Below are positions 9,062 to 18,648 of a DNA stretch of 64,000 nt, piece by piece. Source of the stretch: Aliarcobacter cryaerophilus (GTDB taxonomy: Bacteria; Campylobacterota; Campylobacteria; Campylobacterales; Arcobacteraceae). The stretch spans positions 1,488,001 to 1,552,000 of the forward strand of contig NZ_CP060694.1 in NCBI RefSeq assembly GCF_014352935.1. Direction: 5' to 3'. The notes under the pieces are model-generated. The model was given only the letters and a program-made list of their open reading frames with translations, did no database searches and had not been told where the DNA came from. Position 1 is the stretch's first letter, and every line of letters begins with the position of its first letter. The position numbers and the translations under genes are program-made.

Positions 9062-9517
9062 TTACTTATGATATGGATGATTATTTATAATACTTAAAGA
9101 TCTAAATATCTGTTCTGATAGTATCAAAGTGGCAATTTTATGGGCAAATGTAAGATTACTTAGGGAAATTACACTATCACAAAGAGATAAAAACTCATTT
9201 TCAAAACCAAAAGCTCCACCTATGAAAAAATTTACCTCATTTTTATCTTCCAAAAGCTTAGAAAAACCAAAACTATCGACACTTTTACCTAAAACATCAA
9301 GAGCTATATTGTAACCTTTCAAATATGGTAAATAACTTTTTGTATATATTTTTTTTGATTCATTTTCTCCGATAGTTTGTGCTTTTGCTATATCTTTATT
9401 AAATATATAAAATATTTCAACTTTTGCATATTTACTAGACATTTTAATAAACTCTTTAATAAGTTTATCAAAATCATCATTACTTGGTTTTACTATTGAG
9501 TAAATGTTAATTTTCAT
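9062..9517 (-). CDS. rlmH: 23S rRNA (pseudouridine1915-N3)-methyltransferase RlmH
   Basis: SPOUT-class methyltransferase acting on 70S ribosomes at pseudouridine 1915 of helix 69. The 151 residues carry the hallmark FFIGGAFGFENEF glycine loop and the C-terminal FAHKIATLILSEQIFRSLSI...NHPYHK, whose terminal HxYHK is typical of RlmH. The gene overlaps the upstream thiE-like gene by 11 bp, so the two are translationally linked. Confidence 0.95.
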   Translation of the reverse strand: MKINIYSIVKPSNDDFDKLIKEFIKMSSKYAKVEIFYIFNKDIAKAQTIGENESKKIYTKSYLPYLKGYNIALDVLGKSVDSFGFSKLLEDKNEVNFFIGGAFGFENEFLSLCDSVISLSNLTFAHKIATLILSEQIFRSLSIINNHPYHK

Positions 9518-10118
9518 TTAAAATAGCACTTCCAACGCAATTAAATTTTGTATTTTTGATAATATCATCAACTTTTACACCACCAATAGCACAAACAGGA
9601 TGTTTAGACATTTTTGCTAAATATTGTAGTTTTTCACCCAAAATATTTGAAATATCTTTTGTATTTGTAGCTTTGTAAGCACCTAAACCAATCATATCAA
9701 GCTCAAAATTATTTGCTTCTAGAATTTCTAGTTCATTGTGAGTTGAGAGTCCTAAAAGTTTATTTTTTACTCTTTTTCGTAAAAGTTTTATAGCTAATTC
9801 TTTATATTTGTGTATCTTTAAAATATCATCTTGACCTACATGCAAACCATCTGCATAATCAATTAATTCTACTTTATCATTTACAATAATAGGAATATTT
9901 AGATTTTGTTTAAGAAAAATAAGATTTTGTTTTTGTAACTCTAAATCTGAAACTTTGTCTCTATACTGTAAAAGTTTTACATCATACTTTTTTAAAATTT
10001 CCAAAAAATTTTCAAGAGTTATATTTTTTTTTAAAAGAGTTTCGTAATCACACAAAACATAAAGATAGTTAAAAGCTTCAAGATTAAATCCCAAAGCTTT
10101 TTCTAAATTTGAAGACAT
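9507..10118 (-). CDS. Thiamine phosphate synthase / TenI-like protein
   Basis: A 203-residue ThiE/TenI-family TIM barrel. Visible are LLQYRDK (substrate pyrophosphate region), IPIIVNDKVELIDYADGLHV followed by GQDD, GLSTHNELE, and the C-terminal VCAIGGVKVDDI phosphate loop. ThiE joins HMP-pyrophosphate and thiazole phosphate; TenI is the related aromatase, and the two cannot be separated confidently by reading. An N-terminal extension of ~15 residues precedes the barrel. It overlaps accD by one base (TAATG) and rlmH by 11 bp, so it is part of an accD-thiE-rlmH operon rather than a thiamine operon. Confidence 0.82.
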   Translation of the reverse strand: MSSNLEKALGFNLEAFNYLYVLCDYETLLKKNITLENFLEILKKYDVKLLQYRDKVSDLELQKQNLIFLKQNLNIPIIVNDKVELIDYADGLHVGQDDILKIHKYKELAIKLLRKRVKNKLLGLSTHNELEILEANNFELDMIGLGAYKATNTKDISNILGEKLQYLAKMSKHPVCAIGGVKVDDIIKNTKFNCVGSAILNEN

Positions 10119-10984
10119 TAGCTAATTTTTTCTTGTCCAAAAATAGTTAATAAATCTGTAAGAGTTTTTTTCATATCTCTTCTATTTACAACCATATCAA
10201 TAGAACCTTTTTCTAGTAAAAATTCAGCTCTTTGGAAACCTTCAGGAAGATCAGTTCCAATTGTTTGCTTAATTACTCTTTGTCCAGCAAAACCGATTAA
10301 AGCACCTGGTTCTGCCATAATAATATCACCCAAAAATGCAAATGAAGCAGAAACTCCACCCATAGTTGGATCTGTTAATATAGATATATATGGAAGTTTA
10401 TAGCTATCGAGTTTTTTCAAAGCTGCAGATGTTTTTGCCATTTGCATCAAAGAAAAAGTTGATTCTTGCATTCTTGCACCACCTGATGCTGATACTATAA
10501 TAACTGCTTGTTTTTTTTCAATTGCTCGATTAACTGCTCTTACTATTTTTTCACCCTCAACACTACCTAAACTTCCACCCATAAATGCAAAATCAAAAAC
10601 TACAAGCTGAACACCAATTGAGTTAATTGTGCACTCACCACTAATCACACTTGATACTCTTCCTGTTTTTGCAAGTCCTTCTTCAACTCTTTTTTTATAA
10701 GAGAGTTTATCTACAAACTTCAAAGGGTCATTTGGTTTTAAATTTGTATCAAACTCTACAAAGCTATTTTCATCTGCAAGGATTTCTACTCTTCTTTTTG
10801 CCCCTATTCTCATATGAAATTCACATTTTGGGCAAACATTATCTTGATTTTCAACCTCTTTGAAAAACATCAAAGAGCTACAACTAGGACATTTTATCCA
10901 GTGACTTGGAGCATCTTTCTTTGTAGCTTGCTCTTTATTTTTGTTATCAAATGAAATTTTGCTAAATAGATTTTTTAAATCCAC
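10118..10984 (-). CDS. accD: Acetyl-CoA carboxylase carboxyltransferase subunit beta
   Basis: Beta subunit of the carboxyltransferase half of acetyl-CoA carboxylase, first step of fatty-acid synthesis; it partners with AccA (not in this window). The N-terminal zinc ribbon is intact (KCPSCSSL...NVCPKCEFHMR, two CxxC pairs), followed by the crotonase-like carboxyltransferase domain with SASGGARMQES and the GGVSASFAFLGDIIMAEPG block. The 288-residue length is normal. The start is GTG with GGAG eight bases upstream. It begins the accD-thiE-rlmH group. Confidence 0.96.
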   Translation of the reverse strand: MDLKNLFSKISFDNKNKEQATKKDAPSHWIKCPSCSSLMFFKEVENQDNVCPKCEFHMRIGAKRRVEILADENSFVEFDTNLKPNDPLKFVDKLSYKKRVEEGLAKTGRVSSVISGECTINSIGVQLVVFDFAFMGGSLGSVEGEKIVRAVNRAIEKKQAVIIVSASGGARMQESTFSLMQMAKTSAALKKLDSYKLPYISILTDPTMGGVSASFAFLGDIIMAEPGALIGFAGQRVIKQTIGTDLPEGFQRAEFLLEKGSIDMVVNRRDMKKTLTDLLTIFGQEKIS

Positions 10985-11030
10985 TACCTTTTCTCCTTTT
11001 TTTCTAAAGCAATATTATAGTTAAATCTAA

Positions 11031-12239
11031 CTAAATATTTTTAAATTTATCTAGTTCGTCTAATTTTTCCCAAGGATAATCAGGTTGTCCAACTTGACCA
11101 CGAGCTGCTACATCTGCATAAAGGAATGTTGTAGCACTTGGTTTATCTAGATTAAATTTTTCTGTAATCCATCTTGGTGTTAAAGGGAAATTTTCCATTA
11201 CAAATGCAGATAAAATATCATCATTATGTTTTGTATATGTTCCCATTGTATCAACAGCAACTGATGTTGGACGTGCTACACCAATAGCATATGAGATTTG
11301 TACAATCGCTTTTTTTGCAAGTCCTGATGCAACTATATGTTTTGCAATCCATCTTGCTGCATAAAGTCCACTTCTATCTACTTTTGTATAATCTTTTGAA
11401 GATTGAGCTCCACCACCAATTGGTGCATATCCTCCAAAACTATCAACAATCAGTTTTCTTCCAGTTAGTCCACTATCATGTAAAGATGAGTGATTTACAT
11501 ATCTTCCTGTTGGATTTATGTGAATAATTGTGCTATTTTTATCATAAAGTTTACTTGGAAGTCCAGAATTATCAATTAATTCTTGAATTATTGCTCTAAC
11601 TTCTTCTATTTTCATTCCTTCAACACAAGGTGCTGAAACAACAATTGTATGTATTTTTTGAGGAAGTCCATTTTCAAAATTCTCTTTTGTTCCATAATCA
11701 ACAGTAACTTGAGTTTTTATATCAACTCCTAGTTTTTGATTATTTTTTAAAGCATAATTATAAACTGTATCACATAATCTTCTTGCATATACTATTGCTG
11801 CAGGCATAAACTCAGCTGCCTCATTTGAAGCAAACCCAAACATAATTCCTTGATCTCCAGCTCCAATTTCTCCAGTTGTTTGATCAACACCTTGACTTAT
11901 ATCTGGGCTTTGTTGATTTAATAAAACTTGAACTTGTACATCATCTGGATGAAGTGCTTGCTCTTTTGTAAAAGCACTTTTTCCATCGTATCCAATTTTT
12001 GCTAATGCATCTTTTACTATTTTTTCATAATCATTTTGAGTTAATTTTGCATTTGATTTTACTTCACCACCAATAACAACATGCTTTCCAGCAACAAATA
12101 CTTCACTTGCAACTCTACTATTACTATCTTCAATAATAAGTCTATCAACTATACTATCAGCAATAATATCAGCACATTTATCAGGGTGACCAGGGCTTAC
12201 AACTTCACTTGTAAACAGATATTGAGATTTTTTTTCCAT
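11031..12239 (-). CDS. metK: S-adenosylmethionine synthetase
   Basis: Makes SAM from methionine and ATP. 402 residues when started at MEKKSQYLFTSE, which puts FTSEVVSPGHPDKCADII at the usual N-terminal position. Other signatures are GEIGAGDQGIMFGFA, HINPTGRYVNHSS and SKDYTKVDRSGLYAARWIAK. A longer in-frame start at 12305 would add 22 residues unlike any MetK and encoded by tandem repeats, so it is rejected as the main start. The ribosome site of the chosen ATG is weak because the repeats surround it. The enzyme is homotetrameric and cytoplasmic. Confidence 0.95.
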   Translation of the reverse strand: MEKKSQYLFTSEVVSPGHPDKCADIIADSIVDRLIIEDSNSRVASEVFVAGKHVVIGGEVKSNAKLTQNDYEKIVKDALAKIGYDGKSAFTKEQALHPDDVQVQVLLNQQSPDISQGVDQTTGEIGAGDQGIMFGFASNEAAEFMPAAIVYARRLCDTVYNYALKNNQKLGVDIKTQVTVDYGTKENFENGLPQKIHTIVVSAPCVEGMKIEEVRAIIQELIDNSGLPSKLYDKNSTIIHINPTGRYVNHSSLHDSGLTGRKLIVDSFGGYAPIGGGAQSSKDYTKVDRSGLYAARWIAKHIVASGLAKKAIVQISYAIGVARPTSVAVDTMGTYTKHNDDILSAFVMENFPLTPRWITEKFNLDKPSATTFLYADVAARGQVGQPDYPWEKLDELDKFKNI

Positions 12240-12241
12240 TT

Positions 12242-12304
12242 TTGTTTTCCATCCTTTGTTTTCCACAAGCTTTGCTTGCATTGTTTTCCATCTTTTGTTT
12301 TCCA
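12242..12304 (-). repeat. 24-bp direct repeat in the metK leader
   Basis: Two 24-bp copies (12242-12265 and 12281-12304) differ at one base. Each consists of two TTGTTTTCCA decamers (plus-strand reading) 14 bp apart. They are separated by 15 bp containing the small palindrome CAAGCTTTGCTTG. The 39-bp period equals 13 codons. They lie directly before the metK start codon, and each unit contains an ATGGAAAA sequence resembling the true start. Confidence 0.85.
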
Positions 12305-12351
12305 TTTAGTCTTTTTTGTAAAAAAATTAAATTAAAATTTAAAGAGTTCGA

Positions 12352-12381
12352 TTTTCCGTAACTTTTTAAAGTTACGGAAAA
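12352..12381. repeat. Perfect 14-bp inverted repeat between glmS and metK
   Basis: The arms TTTTCCGTAACTTT and AAAGTTACGGAAAA flank a 2-nt centre. It lies after the glmS stop and upstream of metK. On either strand the hairpin is flanked by T before and A after, the reverse of a normal intrinsic terminator, so it may be a terminator with its T-run inside the stem, a regulatory hairpin or a dispersed repeat. Confidence 0.7.
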
Positions 12382-12431
12382 AAGTTTTGTAGTGTAACTA
12401 AAAATTAATTAGTTTTCTTTTAAGTAGTTTA

Positions 12432-14234
12432 TTACTCAACAGTTACAGATTTTGCTAAGTTTCTTGGCATATCAACATCATTTTTAAGTCTTATTGATAT
12501 CTCCATAGATAAAATTTGAAGTGCTACTAACATCTCAAAAAATTCAAGCATATAGTGATCACACTTATTTATTTTTATAAAATCATCTGCAAGTTCAAAA
12601 TCAGCAGAAGATATTGCGCAAATTGTACTGTCCCTTGCACTTAACTCTTCCACATTTGATTTTATTTTATCATACAACATATTTTTTGGCATAAGTGCTA
12701 TTGTAAAAAGTTCTGGGTCTGCAAGAGCAATTGGTCCATGTTTCATCTCACCTGCTGGATAACCTTCAGCATGTAAATATGAAATTTCCTTAAGTTTTAA
12801 AGCACCTTCTAAAGCAAGGGGATAAAATACATCTCTTCCTATAAAGAAAAATCCATGACCGTGTAAATATCTTTTTGATAATCTTTTTGTTTTTTCATGA
12901 ATATTTTCATGAACTTTTAAAGCTTTTGGAACTTCTCTTAAAGTATTAACTTCATTTTCAAGTTTTTCCTTAGAAATAGTTTCTTTAATTTGTGCAAAAT
13001 ATAAACTTAACATCCATAAAACAACTGTTTGAGTAGAAAATGCTTTTGTAGAAGCTACTCCTTTTTCAATTCCAGCTCTTGTTAAAATTGTAAAATCTGC
13101 AACTCTTGTCATAGAAGAGTTATCAACATTACAAATTACCAAAGTTTTAAGACCTGCATTTTTTGCCATTTTTAAAGCTTCTAATGTATCAGCTGTTTCT
13201 CCACTTTGAGAGATTACAACAAATAGTGTATCTTTTGTCAATAGTGGCTCTTTATATCTAAACTCACTTGCAACTTCAACGCTACATTTTATTTTTGATA
13301 ATCTTTCAAACAGATATGAAGATGTAAGCCCTGCATGATATGAAGTTCCACATGCACAAATTTTAATCTCATTTATTCCATCTAATATTTTTGAATCAAT
13401 CTCATCAAAATTTATCTCACTATCTTTTACACGACCTAACATACAATCACTTACAACAACACTTTGCTCATAAATCTCTTTTTCCATAAAGTATCTAAAG
13501 CCATCTTTTTGAGCAAACTGTTTTGATGTTGGAAGTTTTGACCAAACAATATTTTTACTAAAAAACTCGATCCCATCTCTTGAAGCTACTCCCCCAATTT
13601 TATCATCAAGATATACAACATCATTTGCAAGTCCAATAAGTGCTGAATCTGAAGATGCAAAAAGTACTTCATCTTTTTCTATACCATGTCCAACAATCAT
13701 TGGACTTCCAAGTTTATAGAAAAATATTTTTTCTGGATCTTTTTTTGTAATTAATAAAATAGCATAAGCCCCTTCAAGTCTTTTTATAGTCTCTTGAAAT
13801 GCTTTTTTTGCATCATTTAATTTATTGTTGTAGTGCTCAAAAAGATGAACAATAACTTCTGTATCTGTTTGTGAAACAAAGTTGTGTCCTAAAGATGTTA
13901 ACTCATCTTTTAACTCTTTATAATTTTCTATTATCCCATTATGAACAACGTAAGAGTATTCACCTAAGTGTGGATGAGCATTAACTTCTGTTGGTTTTCC
14001 ATGAGTTGCCCATCTTGTATGTCCAATTCCTAAATTATATCTATCTTTATTATTTTGATTAACTTTTTCCTCAAGATTTACAAGTTTACCAACTGCTTTG
14101 AATACATCTATTTCATTTCCATGCAAAACAGCAATTCCTGCGCTATCATATCCTCTATATTCAAGTTCTTTTAAACCATCTAATAAAATCTTTGTTGTAT
14201 CGTATTTCCCTATGTAACCAACTATTCCACACAT
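12432..14234 (-). CDS. glmS: Glutamine-fructose-6-phosphate aminotransferase (isomerizing)
   Basis: Makes glucosamine-6-phosphate for peptidoglycan and LPS. The 600 residues comprise a class II glutaminase domain with the catalytic Cys exposed after Met removal (MCGIVGYIG, with HTRWATHGKPTEVNAHPH) and two SIS isomerase domains (CGTSYHAGL, VVISQSGETADT, STKAFSTQ). The C-terminus ends in the conserved DMPRNLAKSVTVE, where the family's lysine lies in the active site. It is 52 bp downstream of an IMPase-family gene and probably shares its transcript. No ribozyme-like leader is visible. Confidence 0.97.
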   Translation of the reverse strand: MCGIVGYIGKYDTTKILLDGLKELEYRGYDSAGIAVLHGNEIDVFKAVGKLVNLEEKVNQNNKDRYNLGIGHTRWATHGKPTEVNAHPHLGEYSYVVHNGIIENYKELKDELTSLGHNFVSQTDTEVIVHLFEHYNNKLNDAKKAFQETIKRLEGAYAILLITKKDPEKIFFYKLGSPMIVGHGIEKDEVLFASSDSALIGLANDVVYLDDKIGGVASRDGIEFFSKNIVWSKLPTSKQFAQKDGFRYFMEKEIYEQSVVVSDCMLGRVKDSEINFDEIDSKILDGINEIKICACGTSYHAGLTSSYLFERLSKIKCSVEVASEFRYKEPLLTKDTLFVVISQSGETADTLEALKMAKNAGLKTLVICNVDNSSMTRVADFTILTRAGIEKGVASTKAFSTQTVVLWMLSLYFAQIKETISKEKLENEVNTLREVPKALKVHENIHEKTKRLSKRYLHGHGFFFIGRDVFYPLALEGALKLKEISYLHAEGYPAGEMKHGPIALADPELFTIALMPKNMLYDKIKSNVEELSARDSTICAISSADFELADDFIKINKCDHYMLEFFEMLVALQILSMEISIRLKNDVDMPRNLAKSVTVE

Positions 14235-14286
14235 AAAAAGTCCTTAAATATTATTTTAAAAAATATAAGATTTTATCAAAAATTAA

Positions 14287-15060
14287 CTAAATATCTAGTT
14301 TACTTAGTAATTTATCATGAATTTTACCATTTGAGGCAACTATATATTTATCTTTAAACATATCAAAAGTAGTACCTCTAATATTTGTAATTCTCCCACC
14401 AGCTTCACTTAAAATTATAACTCCAGCACTAACATCCCAAGGTTTCAGATTCATTTCATAGTAACCTTCATAAACGCCTTTTGCAACCATACATAAATCA
14501 ATAGATGCACTTCCTAATCTTCTTAAATCTTGACACTCAGGTAAGATATTCTCAATTTTTTTTATCACATCTTTTAAATCTTTTGTATTTTCACCACTAC
14601 TATATGGAAAACCTGTGGCTAGAAGTGATTTTTGTAAATCATTTTGCAAACTTACTTTTATTTTTTTACCATTTAAAAATGCACCTTTTTTATGTTTTGC
14701 AAAATATAACTCATCTAAAATAGGATTATAAACTACACCAATATATGGCTTTTTATCTTTATAAACTCCAACAGAAATAGCAGTATGTGGTACACCATTT
14801 ACAAAGTTTGTAGTTCCATCTATTGGATCAATTATTATTGAATTCCCAAACTCTACCAAACTATTATCTGACTCTTCAGCTATAAGATTAAACTCTTTGA
14901 AATATTTAGAAAACTCTTTTTTTAGATAATTTTCAACTGCTAAATCATATTTTGTAACTAAATCTTTTTTTGCTTTAAATTTTACATCTTTATTTGAGTA
15001 GTAACCTTTTTTTAAAATTTTTCCAGCTTTTTTTATAATTTGAATAAGTTTCTTTTGCAT
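14287..15060 (-). CDS. Inositol monophosphatase family protein
   Basis: 257 residues of the Mg-dependent, Li-sensitive phosphatase family. Metal-site motifs are present: LIAEESDNS, then IIDPIDGTTNFVNGVPHTAI, and LKPWDVSAGVIILSEAGGRI near the C-terminus. Members include SuhB/inositol-1-phosphatase, fructose-bisphosphatase class IV, CysQ and histidinol-phosphatase; the exact substrate cannot be read off. Located upstream of glmS and divergent from the cysteine-cluster gene, with a 63-bp shared promoter region. Confidence 0.9.
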   Translation of the reverse strand: MQKKLIQIIKKAGKILKKGYYSNKDVKFKAKKDLVTKYDLAVENYLKKEFSKYFKEFNLIAEESDNSLVEFGNSIIIDPIDGTTNFVNGVPHTAISVGVYKDKKPYIGVVYNPILDELYFAKHKKGAFLNGKKIKVSLQNDLQKSLLATGFPYSSGENTKDLKDVIKKIENILPECQDLRRLGSASIDLCMVAKGVYEGYYEMNLKPWDVSAGVIILSEAGGRITNIRGTTFDMFKDKYIVASNGKIHDKLLSKLDI

Positions 15061-15123
15061 GATTTTCCTTAAATTTTTTGATATTTTATCTAATTCTTTT
15101 AAAATCTATGTAAAATTGCACAC

Positions 15124-15687
15124 ATGAAAAACTTTGTAAAACTTGAAGATAAAAATATTAAATTTGGTGATTGTAATAATTGCTTTGCTCATTGTTGTAG
15201 TGGAAGTTTTGGTTCTATTTTTTCACAAATTCTAAAAGAAGAGTTTGAAGATGTTTATAAAAACTTTCCTATTTTATTTATTTTTGGCTCTTTAGGTTTT
15301 GTAAAACCTGTAATTTTACTATCAAATGGTTTTGATTTTTGTCCACATTTAAAAGATTTCAGATGTACAATTTATGAGAATAGACCAAAGGTGTGTAGAA
15401 CTTATCCTTTAAGTCCAAATATAGATAATTTTATCTATATTGACAACTCATGTCCCGAATTAAACAAAGCAGATAATATCTTAAATTTTGAAGATGAGAT
15501 ATTTGAAAATTATCAAGAGAAATATATTAATACTCACTTTGAATTTGAAAAACTTAAAATTGAAGAGTTTGAAAAAATTTTATCTATAAAAGGAGTTGAT
15601 TTTTACAGATTTATTGGAGATGAAAAATCTAAATATTTAGATTTTCATAAACTCTCAATTAAACTATTAGAAAACTTTAAATTATAA
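15124..15687 (+). CDS. YkgJ-family cysteine cluster protein
   Basis: 187 residues with the spaced cysteine signature of the YkgJ/UPF0153 family: CNNCFAHCC near residues 19-27, CPHLKDFRCTIYENRPKVC in the middle and CPELN later. Family members are thought to bind a metal (zinc or Fe-S), but their function is not established. The ATG was chosen as the only start that keeps the cysteine cluster at the usual distance. It ends three bases from the convergent chemoreceptor stop, with no visible terminator between them. Confidence 0.82.
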   Translation: MKNFVKLEDKNIKFGDCNNCFAHCCSGSFGSIFSQILKEEFEDVYKNFPILFIFGSLGFVKPVILLSNGFDFCPHLKDFRCTIYENRPKVCRTYPLSPNIDNFIYIDNSCPELNKADNILNFEDEIFENYQEKYINTHFEFEKLKIEEFEKILSIKGVDFYRFIGDEKSKYLDFHKLSIKLLENFKL

Positions 15688-15690
15688 AAA

Positions 15691-17619
15691 CTATTTATCT
15701 TTAAATCTTTTTTTATTTACATCTTCAATAATAAGTTTTGAAATACTATTTGTAGATATTGCAATATCTTTTGTTTGAGACGTAACACTAGCATTTTGCT
15801 GTGTTTTTTGATCCAAAATAGCAACTGCATTGTTTATCTGTTCTATTCCTAAAAGTTGTTCTTTGCTTGAGTTTTCAAACTCTTTTATAAGCTCTATTGT
15901 CTGTATAATATCACTATTTAGTTCACTGTACCCATTTATCATACTATTTGCAATATGTTTCCCTTCATCTGCCTTTTGTGTTGCAATCTCAACTATATTT
16001 TTTATCTCATTTGCAGCTTGTGCACTTCTATTTGCAAGATTTCTCACCTCACCAGCAACAACTGCAAACCCTTTTCCCGCTTCTCCAGCAGTTGCAGCTT
16101 CTACAGCTGCATTTAGACTTAAAATATTTGTTTGAAATGCTATTTGGTCTATTACACTTATTGCCTCATTTATAGATGAAATTTTTATATTTATCTCTTC
16201 CATAGATGAAACAGTTTGATTTGCTAATTTTTCTCCATTTTTTGCTCTAGAAGTTACGCTTGAAGCTATACTTGCCATTTTCTCTACATTTTGAGTGCTA
16301 CTTCTTAAATTTGAAGTCATCTCTTCTAAAGAAGCAGCTGTTTCTTCAAGATTTGCAGCTGTACTAGTAGAACTTTCATTTAATTTTTCAACATTACTCA
16401 AAAGTATATTTGAACTTTCAGATAAAGTTTCTCCATTTTTTTTGTTTTCAATTAACATTTTTGTTATTGAATCTCCCAAAATATTAACACCATTTGCAAG
16501 TTTTAATATATGATTTGAAATTTTTGTTGTATCAACTCTATTTACATAATCATATTTACTATATTCATCTATTACTTTTAAAACATTCACAATATTCTTT
16601 TCTAATTCTTGTGCCATTTGATTCATAACAGATTTTAATTTTGATAGATTAATATCATCAACCTCTATATTTAATCTTTGAGATAAATCTCCTTTTTGGA
16701 ATTTTTCTAAAATATCTATTGTAGTTTCAATAAAAAGATTGTTATCATCTATCTCTTTTCTAGCAATCTCAATATTTTGATCAAGTATTTTTGACATATG
16801 ACCTATTTCATCTTTTGAATAATTCTTGATTCTATCAACTTTATTACTTTCATTATTTAAATATTTAAAAAATGACTCTAAAGTTGTTTGAAATATATTT
16901 AGTGGTTTTAGAATAATTTTATTTATAGATGGAACAATTATAGAAATCAAAACAATATTTAATAAAACTGTAACACAAATAGCTATCCAAAAAAGTATAT
17001 TTATATCTCTATTCATCTCTTCTTGTAATTCATTTATATCTTTTTCAATATCATCTGCATATATTCCAGTTACTAAAACCCAGTTAAATTCTGGAATAAA
17101 AATAGATGAAGCCATTTTTAACACAACCTCTTTTGTTGATGGATTTTCATAATGATAAGTTATATATTTTTGCTCTTTTGAAAATTTAATTAAATCTTCT
17201 CTAAAAGCATAACCTTTTGCATCAGGAGACTTTATATTTGTTTTTGTATTATTTAATTTTGGATTTGCTGGATGAAAAGCAAAATAGTAATCATCACCTC
17301 TTTGCTCATAAGCAAAAAAATATCCACTTTTATCATCTAAATATCTAACACCTGTTAAAAGCTCTATAACTTTTTGTTTTGCTAACTCTATATTTTGTTC
17401 TTTTTCAATAACTGTTTTTATAAGGGTTTGGGCAACTTCAAATTGATGTTGTATTAAGGACTCTTTCTCTTTTGTAATAGTAGTTTCAAACTTTTTTAAT
17501 GTATTATTTAAAGTGTTTTGTGTTTTTTCAAAATTAATTCCAGAAAGTACAAATATTCCTATAGTAAAAGGTACAATTGTTATTAAAAGTAACTTTATTT
17601 TTAGTGAATTTATATTCAT
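15691..17619 (-). CDS. Methyl-accepting chemotaxis protein with sCache sensor
   Basis: 642 residues. An N-terminal membrane helix (about 9-28) is followed by a periplasmic single-Cache domain (around residues 90-200; [20 protein letters not shown] and [16 protein letters not shown] are typical sCache_2), a second helix (about 208-232), HAMP-like helices, and a long cytoplasmic signalling coiled coil. The conserved hairpin tip reads [18 protein letters not shown] followed by [18 protein letters not shown]. It should sense small organic ligands and signal through CheA/CheW. It is monocistronic as far as can be seen, with its promoter in the 300-bp gap before the tRNA cluster. The ligand is unknown. 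Confidence 0.94.
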   Translation of the reverse strand: MNINSLKIKLLLITIVPFTIGIFVLSGINFEKTQNTLNNTLKKFETTITKEKESLIQHQFEVAQTLIKTVIEKEQNIELAKQKVIELLTGVRYLDDKSGYFFAYEQRGDDYYFAFHPANPKLNNTKTNIKSPDAKGYAFREDLIKFSKEQKYITYHYENPSTKEVVLKMASSIFIPEFNWVLVTGIYADDIEKDINELQEEMNRDINILFWIAICVTVLLNIVLISIIVPSINKIILKPLNIFQTTLESFFKYLNNESNKVDRIKNYSKDEIGHMSKILDQNIEIARKEIDDNNLFIETTIDILEKFQKGDLSQRLNIEVDDINLSKLKSVMNQMAQELEKNIVNVLKVIDEYSKYDYVNRVDTTKISNHILKLANGVNILGDSITKMLIENKKNGETLSESSNILLSNVEKLNESSTSTAANLEETAASLEEMTSNLRSSTQNVEKMASIASSVTSRAKNGEKLANQTVSSMEEINIKISSINEAISVIDQIAFQTNILSLNAAVEAATAGEAGKGFAVVAGEVRNLANRSAQAANEIKNIVEIATQKADEGKHIANSMINGYSELNSDIIQTIELIKEFENSSKEQLLGIEQINNAVAILDQKTQQNASVTSQTKDIAISTNSISKLIIEDVNKKRFKDK

Positions 17620-17923
17620 TATTATCCCCTTTTTGGTAGCGAATTTACATTTTATAAAATAAACTTTAAAGATAGATTAAACAATCTAATATTTGTTATA
17701 AGAAATATCTATTTATCTATATTTACACATTTTGAATATTAAAAATAGATATTGAATCAATTTTTTATAAATTACTTATTTAAATTAAGTGTTAATTAAT
17801 ATTTAATCAATTATAATTCCACTCCAATTTAAGAAATGTTTTGATTTATTAAATGTGATTAAAATATTAAGTTTATTTTAATTATTTTAAAGTATAATTT
17901 CAATCCTTTTTTAAGAGGTTTAT
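17620..17923. other. Intergenic region between chemoreceptor and tRNA cluster
   Basis: About 300 bp with no convincing reading frame; very A/T-rich. It contains TATAAT at 17893-17898, a fitting -10 for the tRNA operon 25 nt before tRNA-Gly. On the minus strand it must hold the chemoreceptor promoter, which I cannot pinpoint. Confidence 0.5.
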
Positions 17924-18000
17924 GCGGGAGTAGCTCAGTTGGCTAGAGCTTCTGCCTTCCAAGCAGACTGTCGCGAGTTCGAGTCTCGTCTCCCGCTCCA
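17924..18000 (+). tRNA. tRNA-Gly (anticodon TCC)
   Basis: A 77-nt cloverleaf with encoded CCA. The acceptor is GCGGGAG/CTCCCGC, the anticodon loop CTTCCAA in a TCTGC/GCAGA stem, and the T-loop GTTCGAGTC. First gene of a six-tRNA array. Confidence 0.97.
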
Positions 18001-18031
18001 CTTTTTTAAGTGTGTTCTTTATTTTTTTTAT

Positions 18032-18108
<77 letters not shown>

Positions 18109-18122
18109 ATTAATTTATGTAG

Positions 18123-18199
18123 GTCAAAGTAGCTCAGCTGGCTAGAGCGCTGGTCTCATAAGCCGGAGGTCGAGAGTTCAAGTCTCTCTTTTGACACCA
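18123..18199 (+). tRNA. tRNA-Met (CAT), elongator; tRNA-Ile2 not excluded
   Basis: A 77-nt tRNA with acceptor GTCAAAG/TTTTGAC (one G-T), loop CTCATAA and encoded CCA. The 1-72 pair is normal, so it is not the initiator. A CAT anticodon is shared by elongator Met and by Ile2, which is modified to lysidine; the sequence alone does not settle it for me. The anticodon stem has two G-T pairs. Confidence 0.88.
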
Positions 18200-18217
18200 T
18201 TTATATAAATTAAAAGT

Positions 18218-18294
18218 GCTGGTGTAGCTCAGTTGGCTAGAGCAGCTGATTTGTAATCAGCAGGTCGGGGGTTCGACTCCCTTCACCAGCTCCA
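18218..18294 (+). tRNA. tRNA-Thr (anticodon TGT)
   Basis: A 77-nt tRNA with acceptor GCTGGTG/CACCAGC, anticodon loop TTTGTAA in a CTGAT/ATCAG stem, and encoded CCA. Confidence 0.96.
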
Positions 18295-18318
18295 CTTTTA
18301 TTTTATTTGCATTCCTTC

Positions 18319-18393
18319 TGGGGTATCGCCAAGCGGTAAGGCAACGGTTTTTGGTACCGTCACTCGAAGGTTCGAATCCTTCTACCCCATCCA
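18319..18393 (+). tRNA. tRNA-Gln (anticodon TTG), copy 1
   Basis: A 75-nt tRNA beginning TGGGGTATCGCCAAGCGGT, the classical bacterial tRNA-Gln form. Anticodon TTG lies in an ACGGT/ACCGT stem; CCA is encoded. An identical copy is at 50967. Confidence 0.97.
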
Positions 18394-18448
18394 CTAAACT
18401 TATTTTCTTATATCTATTTTATCAAGAATTTAATTTATTGTTTTTTAT

Positions 18449-18525
<77 letters not shown>

Positions 18526-18648
18526 ATTTTTTATTATCTCAATTTTATAACAATCAATTTATAAACTAAAATATCATTACTTAACAAATATAAGTTATCC
18601 ATTTTCAATATTTTATAGTAAAATTTTAAAAATAGAAAAAGGAGATTT

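Noticed and set aside
12240-12305. 22-residue N-terminal extension of MetK
   Set aside because: It encodes repeats unlike any MetK and has no ribosome site upstream; the start at 12239 aligns with the family.
12240-12431. SAM riboswitch before metK
   Set aside because: No SAM-I/II-like conserved core is visible; only direct repeats and one inverted repeat.
14235-14286. glmS ribozyme
   Set aside because: The gap before glmS is only 52 bp and lacks the ribozyme core, which occurs mainly in Gram-positive bacteria.
15948-16175. Leu/Gln/His-rich frames such as this and those at 6457, 46687 and 58322
   Set aside because: They arise opposite Asp/Glu/Lys-rich genes in AT-rich DNA; composition is a shadow of the real coding strand.
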